Shown: in pieces, positions 17,171-26,068 of the stretch | Position numbering within the stretch: the stretch's first letter is position 1 | Layout of the letters: the number at the start of each line of letters is the position of its first letter | Source of the DNA: Dyadobacter chenhuakuii | Lineage (GTDB): Bacteria; Bacteroidota; Bacteroidia; Cytophagales; Spirosomataceae | DNA length: 64,000 nt | NCBI RefSeq assembly: GCF_023821985.2 | Contig: NZ_CP098805.1 | Span: forward strand, 1,426,001 to 1,490,000 | Reading direction: 5' to 3' | Position numbers and translations under genes: made by a program | The notes under the pieces: model-generated | What the model was told of the DNA's origin: nothing | Seen by the model: the letters and a program-made list of their open reading frames with translations, nothing else | Databases searched by the model: none

Positions 17171-18337
17171 TTACTTCACCAGCCTGATGCCCGTGTATTG
17201 CCAGCGTTCGTGTGCTTGAAAAAAGTTTCGGTAAGTTTTGCGGCTATGCTCAGGTGAGGTAGCAACAGATGCTCCACGGAGCACCATTTGGTTAATCATA
17301 AATTTGCCGTTGTATTCGCCCACAGCGCCCGGCGCCTTCGAAAAGCCAGGATAAGGCAAGTAGGCGCTATTTGTCCATTCCCAGCGCTTGCCCCATTGGA
17401 ACTGATCCGATGCAATTTCCCACTCCGCTTCTGTTGGCAACCGCATGCCTCTCCATTGCGCGTAGGCAGAAGCCTCGTATAGGTTAATGTGGCTCAGGAT
17501 CGCTTCCGGGTTCACTGGCTGTAACCCGTCCAGCGTATAGTAATGCCACGCTCCTTTTATTTTGTGCCAATACATGGGAGCATTGATCGCATGGTCGTTG
17601 ACCCAAGACCAGCCTGCATCCAGCCACAGGTTAAAATCCTGATAACCGCCCGCTTCCATAAATTCAATATATTCGGCGTTGGTAACCAGTGCTTTGGAAA
17701 TTTCAAAATCGTGCAGATACACTTTATGCCTGCCCAGTTCATTATCAAAGCAAAAGCCGGAACCATTGAACCCTATCTCGTAAACGCCCTCCGAAATCTG
17801 TGCAAATCCGGATTCTTCATTAGCGTCATTCACCAGATTGTGGCCCGATTTGTAAACCGGAAACAAGGGATTATGACCCAGGATATATTTAATGTCGGTA
17901 ACGAGCAGTTCCTGATGTTGCTGCTCGTGGTGCAGGCCGAGTTCTACCAGCGTTAATGCTTCGGGATCTGTTAATGTTTCGAGCAGGTCGGACATATGAC
18001 GATCCACATGTTGCCGGTAAGCATACACATTTTTGGTCGTCGGGCGTGTAACATTTCCCCTGTCGGTGCGCAGGGTGCGTTCGCCTACATTGTTATAATA
18101 ACTATTGAAAAGATAGTTGTAGTCGTTATCAAAAACCTGGTATCCGGGGTGGAAAGGTTTGAGGATGAATGTTTCAAAAAACCATGTTGAATGCGCCAGG
18201 TGCCACTTCGGCGGACTTACAAACGGAACAGGCTGCGGGACATAATCTTCGGTTTCAAGAGGCTCACAAATCGTTTCCGAATGTTGCCTAACACGATTGT
18301 ATGCTTCACTTATGGCGGTGGTTGTCAGCGGATACAT
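17171..18337 (-). CDS. egtB: Ergothioneine biosynthesis sulfoxide synthase EgtB
   Basis: 388 residues. An N-terminal DinB-like four-helix domain supplies the probable iron ligands H49 (KWHLAHSTWFFE), H137 and H141 (HHEQQHQ, spaced as in characterised EgtB). The C-terminal formylglycine-generating-enzyme-like domain has RLPTEAEWE, EWTNSAYLPYPGF, GEYNGKFMINQMVLRG and RKTYRNFFQAHERWQYTGIRLVK. The enzyme couples hercynine with cysteine or gamma-glutamylcysteine using O2. Which thiol donor it uses is not decided here, and absence of egtA or egtC nearby leans towards cysteine. Its start lies inside the 3' end of the transporter gene, with a 32-base overlap. Confidence 0.95.
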   Translation of the reverse strand: MYPLTTTAISEAYNRVRQHSETICEPLETEDYVPQPVPFVSPPKWHLAHSTWFFETFILKPFHPGYQVFDNDYNYLFNSYYNNVGERTLRTDRGNVTRPTTKNVYAYRQHVDRHMSDLLETLTDPEALTLVELGLHHEQQHQELLVTDIKYILGHNPLFPVYKSGHNLVNDANEESGFAQISEGVYEIGFNGSGFCFDNELGRHKVYLHDFEISKALVTNAEYIEFMEAGGYQDFNLWLDAGWSWVNDHAINAPMYWHKIKGAWHYYTLDGLQPVNPEAILSHINLYEASAYAQWRGMRLPTEAEWEIASDQFQWGKRWEWTNSAYLPYPGFSKAPGAVGEYNGKFMINQMVLRGASVATSPEHSRKTYRNFFQAHERWQYTGIRLVK

Positions 18338-19886
18338 ATTCTTTTAAATCTGTAATAGTTCTTATATTCAATGATTGTGCCTGTTCTTTGCGCATCATCA
18401 AAGCATAGGCATTATTGAAACCGATCGGTTTGAGCCATTGCAGGTTATACTGCTCGTCAAAGCCTTTTTGAACGTAACTAAAAACCTTCTCACGACTGCC
18501 TGCAAGTGCTGCCAGGTCGTTTTTCGAAGGTTTCAGGATTACCAAAAGCCCCGTTCCTGTGTATTCAGGATACATATCGATCTCGTTATTGGTTAATGCA
18601 TCAAAACAGATCTTCGTTCCGCCAAGTCCCGTTTTTGTTTCAACTTTTAAATCCGTATTCCCTTCGATGAGCGCTTTGTATATGTTGATCAGAATGTATT
18701 GCTCGGCAAAGATTTTGGAGCCCAGCCGGATCGTGCCTTTGTTTCCGTTTCGGGGCTTCTTGTATAGGTTATTGGTCAAAATAAAGTCGTGAGCCACTTT
18801 TTCGGGACTTTGTTTCAGATAATCAACCCGGTAATTCAGATCGGTCATAGTGGAATCGTTGATCTTTCCGGACAAGAGATTCAATGCGTTTTCCAGTTCC
18901 GGATATTGAAGCAAAACCTCTTTTCTAACCAATGGAGAGGCGTAATAGGGCGGAAAAATGCGTTTGTCGTCTTCGAGTGTAATAAGGTTGTATGCTTTAA
19001 GCCTTCCGTCCGTGCTATAACCGCTGATGACATCGATTTTCTTTTCATATGCCGCTTTATACATCACCGCATCGCTGATCACAACGGTCGGCATATCCAG
19101 TTTGTATTTTGATTTTAAACCCAGATAACCATCTTCACGCACCATGAACTCCGGTGTAAAGCCACCCAGAATTTTCGCATCAGCATAAGGAAATATGTAA
19201 AATGAGGAAAGTAAAAGCAGTAAAACAGGCAGAATAGAGGACACTTTACGCATCTTCCTGACATTCGCTCTTTGAACCAAAGACAGCAGCATATCAAAAA
19301 ATATGGCGAGCAATGCGGCCGGGATTGCGCCGGCCAGGATCATGTTGGAATTGTTCAACGCAATGCCTCCGAAAATAAATTCGCCCAAACCGCCCGCTGC
19401 AATGTATGCTGCAAGTGTCGCAACGCCCACATTAATGACCGTCGCCGTGCGAATCCCAGCCAGGATCACCGGCATAGCAAGCGGAAGTTCCACATTAAAC
19501 AAAACCTGCCAGCTACTCATGCCCATCCCACGGGCGGCTTCCGTCACCGCCGGATTCACGCCGCGAATGCCCGTATAAGTGTTCCTGATGATGGGGAGCA
19601 ACGCATACAAAAACAACGCAGTGATCGCCGGAAGCGCGCCGATGCCGAGCAGCGGGATCATAAAGCCAAGCAATGCGATGCTCGGAATGGTCTGCAACAC
19701 GCCCGCAATGCCCAGGACGAGCCATGCTGCCTTATTTCGCTGCGCGATCCAGATTCCCAGCGGGAGTCCTATCACGACGGCGATCAGCAAAGAAATACAT
19801 GTCAACCCGATGTGCGCAAGCGTCTGGCTCCAAAGTTTATCGGATTGCTGCGCCATGAATTCCCACAAACTTTGCTGCACCTCCAT
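18306..19886 (-). CDS. ABC permease fused to a circularly permuted osmoprotectant/ergothioneine-type binding domain
   Basis: 526 residues. Residues 1-210 are an OpuB/ProW-type permease (five or six membrane helices, EAARGMGMSSWQVLFNVELPLA coupling loop). A further hydrophobic segment (about 217-233) leads to a periplasmic type II binding domain. Its halves are swapped: the C-terminal-half motifs come first (GGFTPEF 241-247, DGYLGL 252-257, YSTDGR 290-295, LEDDKRIFPPYYA 304-316), and the normal N-terminal start (LGSKIFAEQ 388-396, PEYTGTG 440-446, FNNAYAL 490-496) comes last. Permease-binding fusions of this type include EgtU, the ergothioneine importer subunit. With egtB and egtD downstream, ergothioneine or a related betaine such as hercynine is the inferred substrate. 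It overlaps the ATPase gene by one base (TAATG). Confidence 0.9.
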   Translation of the reverse strand: MEVQQSLWEFMAQQSDKLWSQTLAHIGLTCISLLIAVVIGLPLGIWIAQRNKAAWLVLGIAGVLQTIPSIALLGFMIPLLGIGALPAITALFLYALLPIIRNTYTGIRGVNPAVTEAARGMGMSSWQVLFNVELPLAMPVILAGIRTATVINVGVATLAAYIAAGGLGEFIFGGIALNNSNMILAGAIPAALLAIFFDMLLSLVQRANVRKMRKVSSILPVLLLLLSSFYIFPYADAKILGGFTPEFMVREDGYLGLKSKYKLDMPTVVISDAVMYKAAYEKKIDVISGYSTDGRLKAYNLITLEDDKRIFPPYYASPLVRKEVLLQYPELENALNLLSGKINDSTMTDLNYRVDYLKQSPEKVAHDFILTNNLYKKPRNGNKGTIRLGSKIFAEQYILINIYKALIEGNTDLKVETKTGLGGTKICFDALTNNEIDMYPEYTGTGLLVILKPSKNDLAALAGSREKVFSYVQKGFDEQYNLQWLKPIGFNNAYALMMRKEQAQSLNIRTITDLKEYVSADNHRHK

Positions 19887-20866
19887 TAAATCTGCTGTTT
19901 TAACTTTTGGTAAGCTTCCTGAATGTTGGAAGTCGTGAATAACTTTAATGTATTGGCAGCCTGATTACGAACAGCCAATGCTTCATTTCCGGATTTTGAA
20001 AGGAGCTCCATCCCCGACCATAAGCTCGTGCCAGCACTCACCTCGGCATTAGGCGTATTATGCACGCTGTTATGCGAAGCAAAATCGGTAGTAGTAACCA
20101 CATCCCAAATGTCCTCAAAGGTGATCGCGCTCAGTTCGAGAAACAAGCGCTGGTGATCAAAGAATGTTCGGGCAAATGTATTCGCGGGTTTCAGAATCAG
20201 CTCTTTTGCGGTTCCGGTCTGGACGATTTTGCCTTTGTCCATTAAACAAATGCTGTCTCCGAGCTCAAATGCTTCCTGTACATCGTGCGTTACGAGCACA
20301 ATGGTTTTTTGTTTCAATTCAGGCAATTCCAGAAACTCCTTCCGCACCCCAGCGCGCGTAATCGGGTCCAGCGCGCCGAAAGGTTCGTCCATTAATAAAA
20401 CGGGCGGGTCAGAAATGAGCGCACGCGCAATGGCGACACGCTGCTGCTGGCCGCCGCTCAGTTCATCCGGATATTTGTGGCCGAACGTTTCCAGCGGAAG
20501 CTTCAACTGGTTCAGTAACTCCTGCGCTCTTTTGCGGGTTTTGGCCTTATCCCATTTCAATAATTTAGGAACAACCGATACATTTTCCTCAACAGAATAA
20601 TGCGGGAAAAGACCATTGCTCTGGGAAACGTAACCGATTGTACGTCTGAGCAATTCCGGTTGCTGATCAAAAATATTCTGGCCATTGATGGAAATAAAAC
20701 CGCCCGACGCATCGATCAGGCGGTTAAGCATCTTCAATGTTGTGGTCTTTCCACATCCGCTGGTGCCCAGCAAAACCATGGTTTCACCTTCTTTTACTTC
20801 AAAAGAAATGTCATCAACTACCCGGATATCATTAAAAACTTTGCTAATGCGTTCGGCAATGATCAT
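19886..20866 (-). CDS. ABC transporter ATP-binding protein (OpuBA/EgtV-like)
   Basis: 326 residues. Walker A GTSGCGKTT, Q-loop YVSQSNGLFPHYSVEENV, signature LSGGQQQRVAIARAL, Walker B LLMDEPFGALD and the switch VTHD are intact. This is the quaternary-amine (glycine betaine/choline) subfamily. The C-terminal 85 residues after about 240 are in the place where family members carry CBS domains but are too short for a full pair. It energises the fused permease encoded next, to which it is translationally coupled, and lies 4 bases after the disulfide oxidoreductase gene. Confidence 0.94.
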   Translation of the reverse strand: MIIAERISKVFNDIRVVDDISFEVKEGETMVLLGTSGCGKTTTLKMLNRLIDASGGFISINGQNIFDQQPELLRRTIGYVSQSNGLFPHYSVEENVSVVPKLLKWDKAKTRKRAQELLNQLKLPLETFGHKYPDELSGGQQQRVAIARALISDPPVLLMDEPFGALDPITRAGVRKEFLELPELKQKTIVLVTHDVQEAFELGDSICLMDKGKIVQTGTAKELILKPANTFARTFFDHQRLFLELSAITFEDIWDVVTTTDFASHNSVHNTPNAEVSAGTSLWSGMELLSKSGNEALAVRNQAANTLKLFTTSNIQEAYQKLKQQI

Positions 20867-20870
20867 GAGT

Positions 20871-22253
20871 TTACTGTTCCAGCGTCATGAAAAGATTGTT
20901 CAGCGATTCCGCGTAAGTCGGGTGCGCGAAGACGCCGTTCATCAGGCGGTCGTACGTAACATTTCCCATCATGGCCATTTGCAGAATAGTCACGATCTCT
21001 CCGCCTTGTTCGGCCAGGACCGAGGCGCCCAGGATCTGTTTCGTTTTGGCGTCGATTACCGCTTTCATCATCCCGCGTTCGTCGCCGGTTTCAATGGAGC
21101 GTGCTACGCTGTCATTTTTTATCGTCGCTACAAGTATGTCGAGCCCTTGCTCGCGCGCTTCCTGTTCCGTGATACCCACGCGGCCTAACTGCGGATCGAT
21201 GAACATGCAGTAGGGGACGAGCCTGTCTTTTGTGGATGCATTTCCTTTGCTGATAACATTCTCGCTGATAATGCGGTAGTCGTCGTATGAAATGTGCGTG
21301 AATGCCGGGCCACCTTTCACGTCCCCCAATGCATAAATGCCTGCCGCAGACGTTTCCAGCTTATCATTCACTTTTATATAACCCTTTTCATCGACGTCCA
21401 CACCGGTTTTGTCGAGGCCAAGCTCTTTTGTTTGCGGCCTTCTGCCCGTTGCAACAAGGATATGCGAGCATTCCAGCACGGTTTCCTTGCCGTTTTCATC
21501 AACCGTCACGGCAATATGATCTCCATTTTCGGTAACTGATTTCGCTTTGGTGTTTGTAAGAACCGGAATGTCTTCCTCTTTCAAAACCTTGGTAACTTCC
21601 TCCGCAATGTCTGCATCTTCCTTTTTAAGGATCCGCCCTGATGGCTCTATGATGGTCACTTTGCTTCCGAATCGCTTGAACATTTGTCCGAATTCCAGTC
21701 CGATATAGCCACTGCCGAGCACGAGTAAATGTTCGGGAATGCTGTCGAGTTCCATGATGCTGGTGGAAGTCAGGTAATCAACACTTTCAATGCCATCTAT
21801 CTTTGGAACAGAAGGTTTTTCCCCTGTATTGATGAAGAATTTATCTGCAGTAAAAACAGCTGTTCCGCCATCATTCAATGTTACAGTAATTTCCTTATTG
21901 CCTGAAAACGTTGCGGTTCCATAAAACAGGTCCAGGTTTTTTGTTTCCTGAATGCTTTTCTCGGAACTGCTGCGCATGCGGTGCACAATGTCGTCCTTAC
22001 GCTTTATGATAGCTGAAAAATCAACATAAAAATGATCGGTAATAACGCCTAAGCTTTTATTGTGATAGACAGACCAAGCTGCTTTTGCAGAAGCGATCAT
22101 TGCTTTGGTAGGGGAGCACCCATCGTTCACGCAAGTCCCGCCGACCCATCTTTTTTCTATTAATGCTGTTTTTAAGCCAGACTCGGCTAATTTTCTGGAA
22201 AGGGGCGTTCCGGCTTGTCCGGAACCGATTGCTATGGCATCGTAATGTTGCAT
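20871..22253 (-). CDS. Class I pyridine nucleotide-disulfide oxidoreductase
   Basis: 460 residues. FAD-binding GSGQAGTPLS (10-19), the redox-active pair C41/C46 in GGTCVNDGCSPTK, NAD(P)-binding GSGYIGLEFGQM, ALGDVKGGPAFTH, and a C-terminal FAHPTYAES with the catalytic His-Glu pair make a complete glutathione/mercuric-reductase-type enzyme. It has no N-terminal heavy-metal domain and no C-terminal vicinal cysteines, so it is not a typical MerA. As first gene of the egt operon it could keep ergothioneine or another thiol reduced; this is an inference from position only. Confidence 0.9.
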   Translation of the reverse strand: MQHYDAIAIGSGQAGTPLSRKLAESGLKTALIEKRWVGGTCVNDGCSPTKAMIASAKAAWSVYHNKSLGVITDHFYVDFSAIIKRKDDIVHRMRSSSEKSIQETKNLDLFYGTATFSGNKEITVTLNDGGTAVFTADKFFINTGEKPSVPKIDGIESVDYLTSTSIMELDSIPEHLLVLGSGYIGLEFGQMFKRFGSKVTIIEPSGRILKKEDADIAEEVTKVLKEEDIPVLTNTKAKSVTENGDHIAVTVDENGKETVLECSHILVATGRRPQTKELGLDKTGVDVDEKGYIKVNDKLETSAAGIYALGDVKGGPAFTHISYDDYRIISENVISKGNASTKDRLVPYCMFIDPQLGRVGITEQEAREQGLDILVATIKNDSVARSIETGDERGMMKAVIDAKTKQILGASVLAEQGGEIVTILQMAMMGNVTYDRLMNGVFAHPTYAESLNNLFMTLEQ

Positions 22254-22310
22254 AGAGGCGGTGTGTTAATGGGATGTAAGATTTGAAAATGCAATTACAC
22301 CAAATAACAA

Positions 22311-22340
22311 CAAAAGCGTGCCGTCGGGACACGCCTTTTG
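22311..22340 (-). terminator. Terminator of the ftsX-ribF operon
   Basis: On the minus strand a GGCGTG/CACGC stem (one bulged G, extended by A-T pairs) encloses a TCCCGACGG loop and runs into TTTTGTTG, about 20 bases after the ribF stop. It separates ribF from the egt operon. Confidence 0.7.
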
Positions 22341-22359
22341 CAATATATTCCGTCAGATT

Positions 22360-23286
22360 TTAAGAAAAGTAAGCCCGGGAATTTTCCTTATCAATATTGA
22401 TCTGTCGAACCAGCATATCCAGGCTTTCGAATTTTTGCTCCGGACGCAGGTAATGCAGCAGTTCCAGTTTTAGATCTTCGCCGTAAATTTCTTTATCAAA
22501 TTCGAATAAGTTGGCTTCGATCGTCCGCATGGTTCCGTCCACGGTCGGCCGTACGCCAATGTTCAGCATGCCCTTGAATTTTTCACCGTCGTAAGTTGCT
22601 TGAATGACGTAAACGCCGTTCATCGGGATCAGCTTATACGACTCGTGCAAATGCACATTCGCTGTCGGGAAGCCGATGGTGCGGCCCAGTTGCTTGCCTT
22701 TGACCACAGTGCCCGAAAGCGTGTAGGGTCTGCCTAATAAGCCATTCGATTCGCCTATATGCCCGGTAACCAAGGCTTTACGAATCCTGGAAGAACTGAT
22801 GGCAAGATCCTCAATGTCTTCGCGCGGAATCTCTTCCACCTCGAAACCATAGGAAGCACAATTTTCCTGCAAAAACTCAAAGCTTCCCTCGCGGTTGCGT
22901 CCGAAACGATGGTCGTAGCCAATTACCAATTTTTTGGTCCCGATCTTTTCAACAAGGATTTCCTTAATATACTCGTGGCATGACAGCTCTGAGAAAGCCC
23001 GGGTAAAAGGGACGATCAGCAAATGGTGAATGCCCAATTCAGAGAACAGCTCAATTTTTTCATCAATGGTCGAAAGGAGTTGCAAACCCTGGCTGTCATC
23101 TGAAACAACCATACGCGGGTGCGGCCAGAAAGTAAGCACAACGGTTTCTCCGCCAGACTGTTCACTGATTTCCCGAAGCCGGGAAAGTATTTTTTTATGT
23201 CCAAGATGCACACCGTCGAATGTGCCACTTGTTACGACGCCATATTCCAGTTTTTCAAAGGAATCCAGGCTGTGATAAATATTCAT
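22360..23286 (-). CDS. ribF: Bifunctional riboflavin kinase / FAD synthetase
   Basis: 308 residues. The N-terminal FAD synthetase domain has GTFDGVHLGHKKIL, the HHLLIVPFT strand and the ISSSRIRKAL nucleotide-binding motif. The C-terminal riboflavin kinase domain has LGRTIGFPTANVH, NGVYV and the GMLNIGVRPTVDG segment. It converts riboflavin to FMN and then FAD. Its ATG overlaps the truB stop by four bases (ATGA), the last gene of the ftsX-DUF3098-uppP-truB-ribF set. Confidence 0.96.
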   Translation of the reverse strand: MNIYHSLDSFEKLEYGVVTSGTFDGVHLGHKKILSRLREISEQSGGETVVLTFWPHPRMVVSDDSQGLQLLSTIDEKIELFSELGIHHLLIVPFTRAFSELSCHEYIKEILVEKIGTKKLVIGYDHRFGRNREGSFEFLQENCASYGFEVEEIPREDIEDLAISSSRIRKALVTGHIGESNGLLGRPYTLSGTVVKGKQLGRTIGFPTANVHLHESYKLIPMNGVYVIQATYDGEKFKGMLNIGVRPTVDGTMRTIEANLFEFDKEIYGEDLKLELLHYLRPEQKFESLDMLVRQINIDKENSRAYFS

Positions 23287-23984
23287 TCGTCCACTTCTAA
23301 CTTCAATTCAAGTCTTTTTTGCTGAATGAAATCGGTAAGATTCCACGCATCCTTCAATTCAAACGCTCCGATCCGGGTCCTGCATAAAGCGCTCATATAA
23401 GCGCCACTGCCCGCCAGCTGACCGAAATCGCGAACCATACTGCGAATATAAGTACCTTTTGAACAAATGATCCTAAAATCAACCGAGGGAAAATGCGTGG
23501 CGTCAATTTCAAAAAGCGAAATTTCAACATTGCGTTTCTTAATCTCGATTTCTTCGCCGCGCCGCGCCTTCTTGTAAAGCCGTTCGCCATCGACACGCAA
23601 TGCCGAGTAAATCGGGGGTGTCTGTGCGATGCTGCCTGTTAATGCCAGCCGGGCACTTTCCAGAATTTCTGCGGTGATGTGATTTGTTGGATATTCGGCA
23701 TCGAATTCGGTTTCCAGGTCGATAGAAGGCGTTGTTTTGCCCAGAACCAATGTCCCTGTGTATTCCTTTTCCTGCGCCTGATAGGTGTCGATCTGCTTTG
23801 TTTTCTTGCCGGTGCACAATATAAGCAAGCCCGTAGCCAGCGGATCCAATGTGCCGGCATGACCGATTTTCTTGAATTTGCAAGCTCTTTTGAGCTTATT
23901 GGCCACGTCAAATGAAGTCCAGGTCAAAGGCTTGTCAATGAGAATGACTTCGCCTTCGTCCGGTATGTTATTTTCGTTATTCAA
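23283..23984 (-). CDS. truB: tRNA pseudouridine(55) synthase
   Basis: 233 residues. It has the KPLTWTSFDVANKLK start, catalytic D47 in GHAGTLDPLATGLL, Y in the YTGTLVLGKTT segment, and the C-terminal CSKGTYIRSMVRDFG motif. It makes pseudouridine 55 in the T-loop of tRNA. It is short because it lacks the C-terminal PUA domain, which is usual in this phylum. It overlaps ribF by four bases and follows uppP by 28 bases. Confidence 0.96.
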   Translation of the reverse strand: MNNENNIPDEGEVILIDKPLTWTSFDVANKLKRACKFKKIGHAGTLDPLATGLLILCTGKKTKQIDTYQAQEKEYTGTLVLGKTTPSIDLETEFDAEYPTNHITAEILESARLALTGSIAQTPPIYSALRVDGERLYKKARRGEEIEIKKRNVEISLFEIDATHFPSVDFRIICSKGTYIRSMVRDFGQLAGSGAYMSALCRTRIGAFELKDAWNLTDFIQQKRLELKLEVDE

Positions 23985-24012
23985 ATTTTGGAATGCGTAT
24001 TAAATGAAGCGC

Positions 24013-24792
24013 TTAGACAACGTCCAGCTTGTAGCCTGAGGCAAGCAGCCCTAAAAGGATCAGCCCGAGAATGATGCGGTAATAACCGAAAACTTTGAAA
24101 CCATACTTGGTCAAAAAGCTGATAAAGAACTTGATGGCCAGCATAGCCACCACAAATGCAACTGCATTCCCGATCAAAAGCACTTTAATGTCTTCCGCTT
24201 GAATGGTGTCGTAGGTTTTCAGCAACTTATAGCCGCCTGCTGCTGCCATGGTTGGCACTGCCAGAAAGAAGCTGAATTCTGCTGCCTGCTTGCGCGAAAG
24301 CCCCTGCAACATTCCGCCGATAATGGTGGAAGCTGATCTCGAAACGCCCGGAATCATAGCTATGCATTGAAAAAAACCGATTTTAAGCGCATCAAAGTAA
24401 GAAATCTCTCTTTCGCGGGTGTTATCGTTGGCAATGCGGTCGATGAAGATCAAAATGATACCGCCTACAAGCAGTGAAACGGCAACCACCACAACGTTTT
24501 CCAGCATCGCATCAATAAAATCATTGAGCAAAAACCCGATGACAGCGGCCGGAAGAAACGCTACAAATAATTTGAAATAGAAATCTGTGGTCTGGAAAAA
24601 TCGCTTCCAGTAAAGCACCAGAACGGATAATATCGCACCAAACTGGATATTAACCGTGAACATTTTAGTGAATTCCAAATGACTGATCCCCATGAAAGAA
24701 GAGGCGATGATCATATGGCCGGTAGAGGAAACGGGCAAAAATTCGGTAATTCCTTCAACAATTGCTAAAATAATGGCTTGCCAAATGCTCAT
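24013..24792 (-). CDS. uppP: Undecaprenyl-diphosphate phosphatase
   Basis: 259 residues with about seven or eight membrane helices. The two family signatures are present: [17 protein letters not shown] near the N-terminus and [14 protein letters not shown] in the middle, which form the active site. It dephosphorylates undecaprenyl diphosphate to recycle the lipid carrier for peptidoglycan and other wall glycans. Its start overlaps the DUF3098 stop by four bases. Confidence 0.96.
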   Translation of the reverse strand: MSIWQAIILAIVEGITEFLPVSSTGHMIIASSFMGISHLEFTKMFTVNIQFGAILSVLVLYWKRFFQTTDFYFKLFVAFLPAAVIGFLLNDFIDAMLENVVVVAVSLLVGGIILIFIDRIANDNTREREISYFDALKIGFFQCIAMIPGVSRSASTIIGGMLQGLSRKQAAEFSFFLAVPTMAAAGGYKLLKTYDTIQAEDIKVLLIGNAVAFVVAMLAIKFFISFLTKYGFKVFGYYRIILGLILLGLLASGYKLDVV

Positions 24793-25004
24793 GAATTACG
24801 AGGTTTACGTAGAATCGCCCAAAACTCGATGATAAAGCCGCTAATGGTCACCAGCGGGCCCAATGTCAATCCCAGAAAGCCGAAACCGAATTCCGTGCTG
24901 TCGAATGTCATGATCAGGAATCCGGCAAGGATCAATGCAATGCCGATTAACATCGTCGTGTAGTTCGATGTCGAAAATGGAAGTTTGTTTTTTGTGTTGT
25001 TCAT
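24789..25004 (-). CDS. DUF3098 membrane protein
   Basis: 71 residues from ATG 25004 (the frame runs to 25070, but the start [18 protein letters not shown] matches the expected size). Two hydrophobic helices (about 17-33 and 40-62), with a [18 protein letters not shown] stretch between and within them, are typical of the small DUF3098 family found between ftsX and uppP in Bacteroidota. Function is unknown; a link to cell-wall growth is inferred from neighbours. Confidence 0.85.
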   Translation of the reverse strand: MNNTKNKLPFSTSNYTTMLIGIALILAGFLIMTFDSTEFGFGFLGLTLGPLVTISGFIIEFWAILRKPRNS

Positions 25005-25056
25005 CAGTTTGCGATTTACTATGATCTGAACGGTAATGTTTTTTGAAAAGAATGCC

Positions 25057-25935
25057 TCAGTAAAGGTCATCCAGGGCCATTCTCAGATAGCGCGTAAGCG
25101 ATTGGTAAGTGCTGGCTATGCCGATTAAAATGCCAAGAATAAGGACTGTTCCAACCAGGATAATGATCTTGTCATACTCCTGCAACATGCCCAAACCTTC
25201 CACATTCCGAACTGCAAGCTGTTGCAAACCAACCAGCAATGCACCGGCCAGAACGCCGCCGATCAGTCCCTGAATGGCGCCACGCATTACGTAAGGACGC
25301 TGGATAAAGCCATTGGTGGCTCCTACAAGCTGCATACTACGGATCAGGAAACGCTGGGAATAGATGGCAAGGCGGATGGTGTTGTTGACGAGCAACACGA
25401 TGATAATCAGCATGATCAATGCAAAGCTGGCCAGGACCACGTAAATTTTGGTGACGTTACGGTTAATGTTATCTGCCAGATCTTCCTGATAAACGACCTC
25501 GTAAACGCCTTTGATCTTTTCCAGCTCTTTCTTGATCGCCTGCAATTTGGCTTCTTCGAAATAATCTTCCTGGATTTTTACACGGTAACTGTCACGCAAA
25601 GGGTTTTCGCCCAAGAAAGTAACAAAATCTTCCTTCGTCCCTTCAATAAATTCTTTGGCAGCTTCTTCTTTGGAAACAAAGGTGATCGGCTTTACTTCCG
25701 ATGACGCAAGGACAAATGGTTTCGCCTGAATTACTTTTAATATGGAATCCTGGCCCGCCTGGGTTTCTTCTTTATTCAGGAATACGCGGACCTCAATGTT
25801 TTCACGGATAATGGAAACCAGTTTTTTGGATTGGATCACCAGCAGCCCGCAAAAACCGATCAGGAACAATGCAGCCGTGAGGCTCATTACAATCATTGCA
25901 TTGGGGTAACTTCCAATCTTCTTTTTTTTAGGCAT
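25057..25935 (-). CDS. ftsX: Cell division protein FtsX
   Basis: 292 residues. A short cytosolic lead is followed by a membrane helix (about 14-32), a periplasmic domain (about 35-170) and three further helices in the FtsX/MacB-type permease domain (about 172-275). RSMQLVGATNGFIQRPYVMRGAIQGLIGG is the hallmark. FtsX pairs with the FtsE ATPase to control septal peptidoglycan hydrolases; ftsE is not adjacent here. It heads the operon with DUF3098, uppP, truB and ribF. Confidence 0.94.
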   Translation of the reverse strand: MPKKKKIGSYPNAMIVMSLTAALFLIGFCGLLVIQSKKLVSIIRENIEVRVFLNKEETQAGQDSILKVIQAKPFVLASSEVKPITFVSKEEAAKEFIEGTKEDFVTFLGENPLRDSYRVKIQEDYFEEAKLQAIKKELEKIKGVYEVVYQEDLADNINRNVTKIYVVLASFALIMLIIIVLLVNNTIRLAIYSQRFLIRSMQLVGATNGFIQRPYVMRGAIQGLIGGVLAGALLVGLQQLAVRNVEGLGMLQEYDKIIILVGTVLILGILIGIASTYQSLTRYLRMALDDLY

Positions 25936-26068
25936 AAGAGCGTAAGGTTTCGCTTAGCAGTTGGTTCAGACTCAGGAATGAACGATGGCAAAAATAAGCA
26001 TTATAATGGCATATGGACAGAAACAGCCGGTTTGTTAACTATTTTTAACTTTAACAAAACGGCGCAGG

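Noticed and set aside
19303-19578. Antisense frames within the permease and other genes (for example 19303-19578)
   Set aside because: They mirror membrane-helix codons on the opposite strand and have no start context or homology features of their own.
20871-22253. Mercuric reductase (MerA) as the name of the flavoprotein
   Set aside because: The redox pair and fold match the superfamily, but there is no N-terminal metal-binding domain, no C-terminal vicinal cysteine pair, and no other mer gene nearby.
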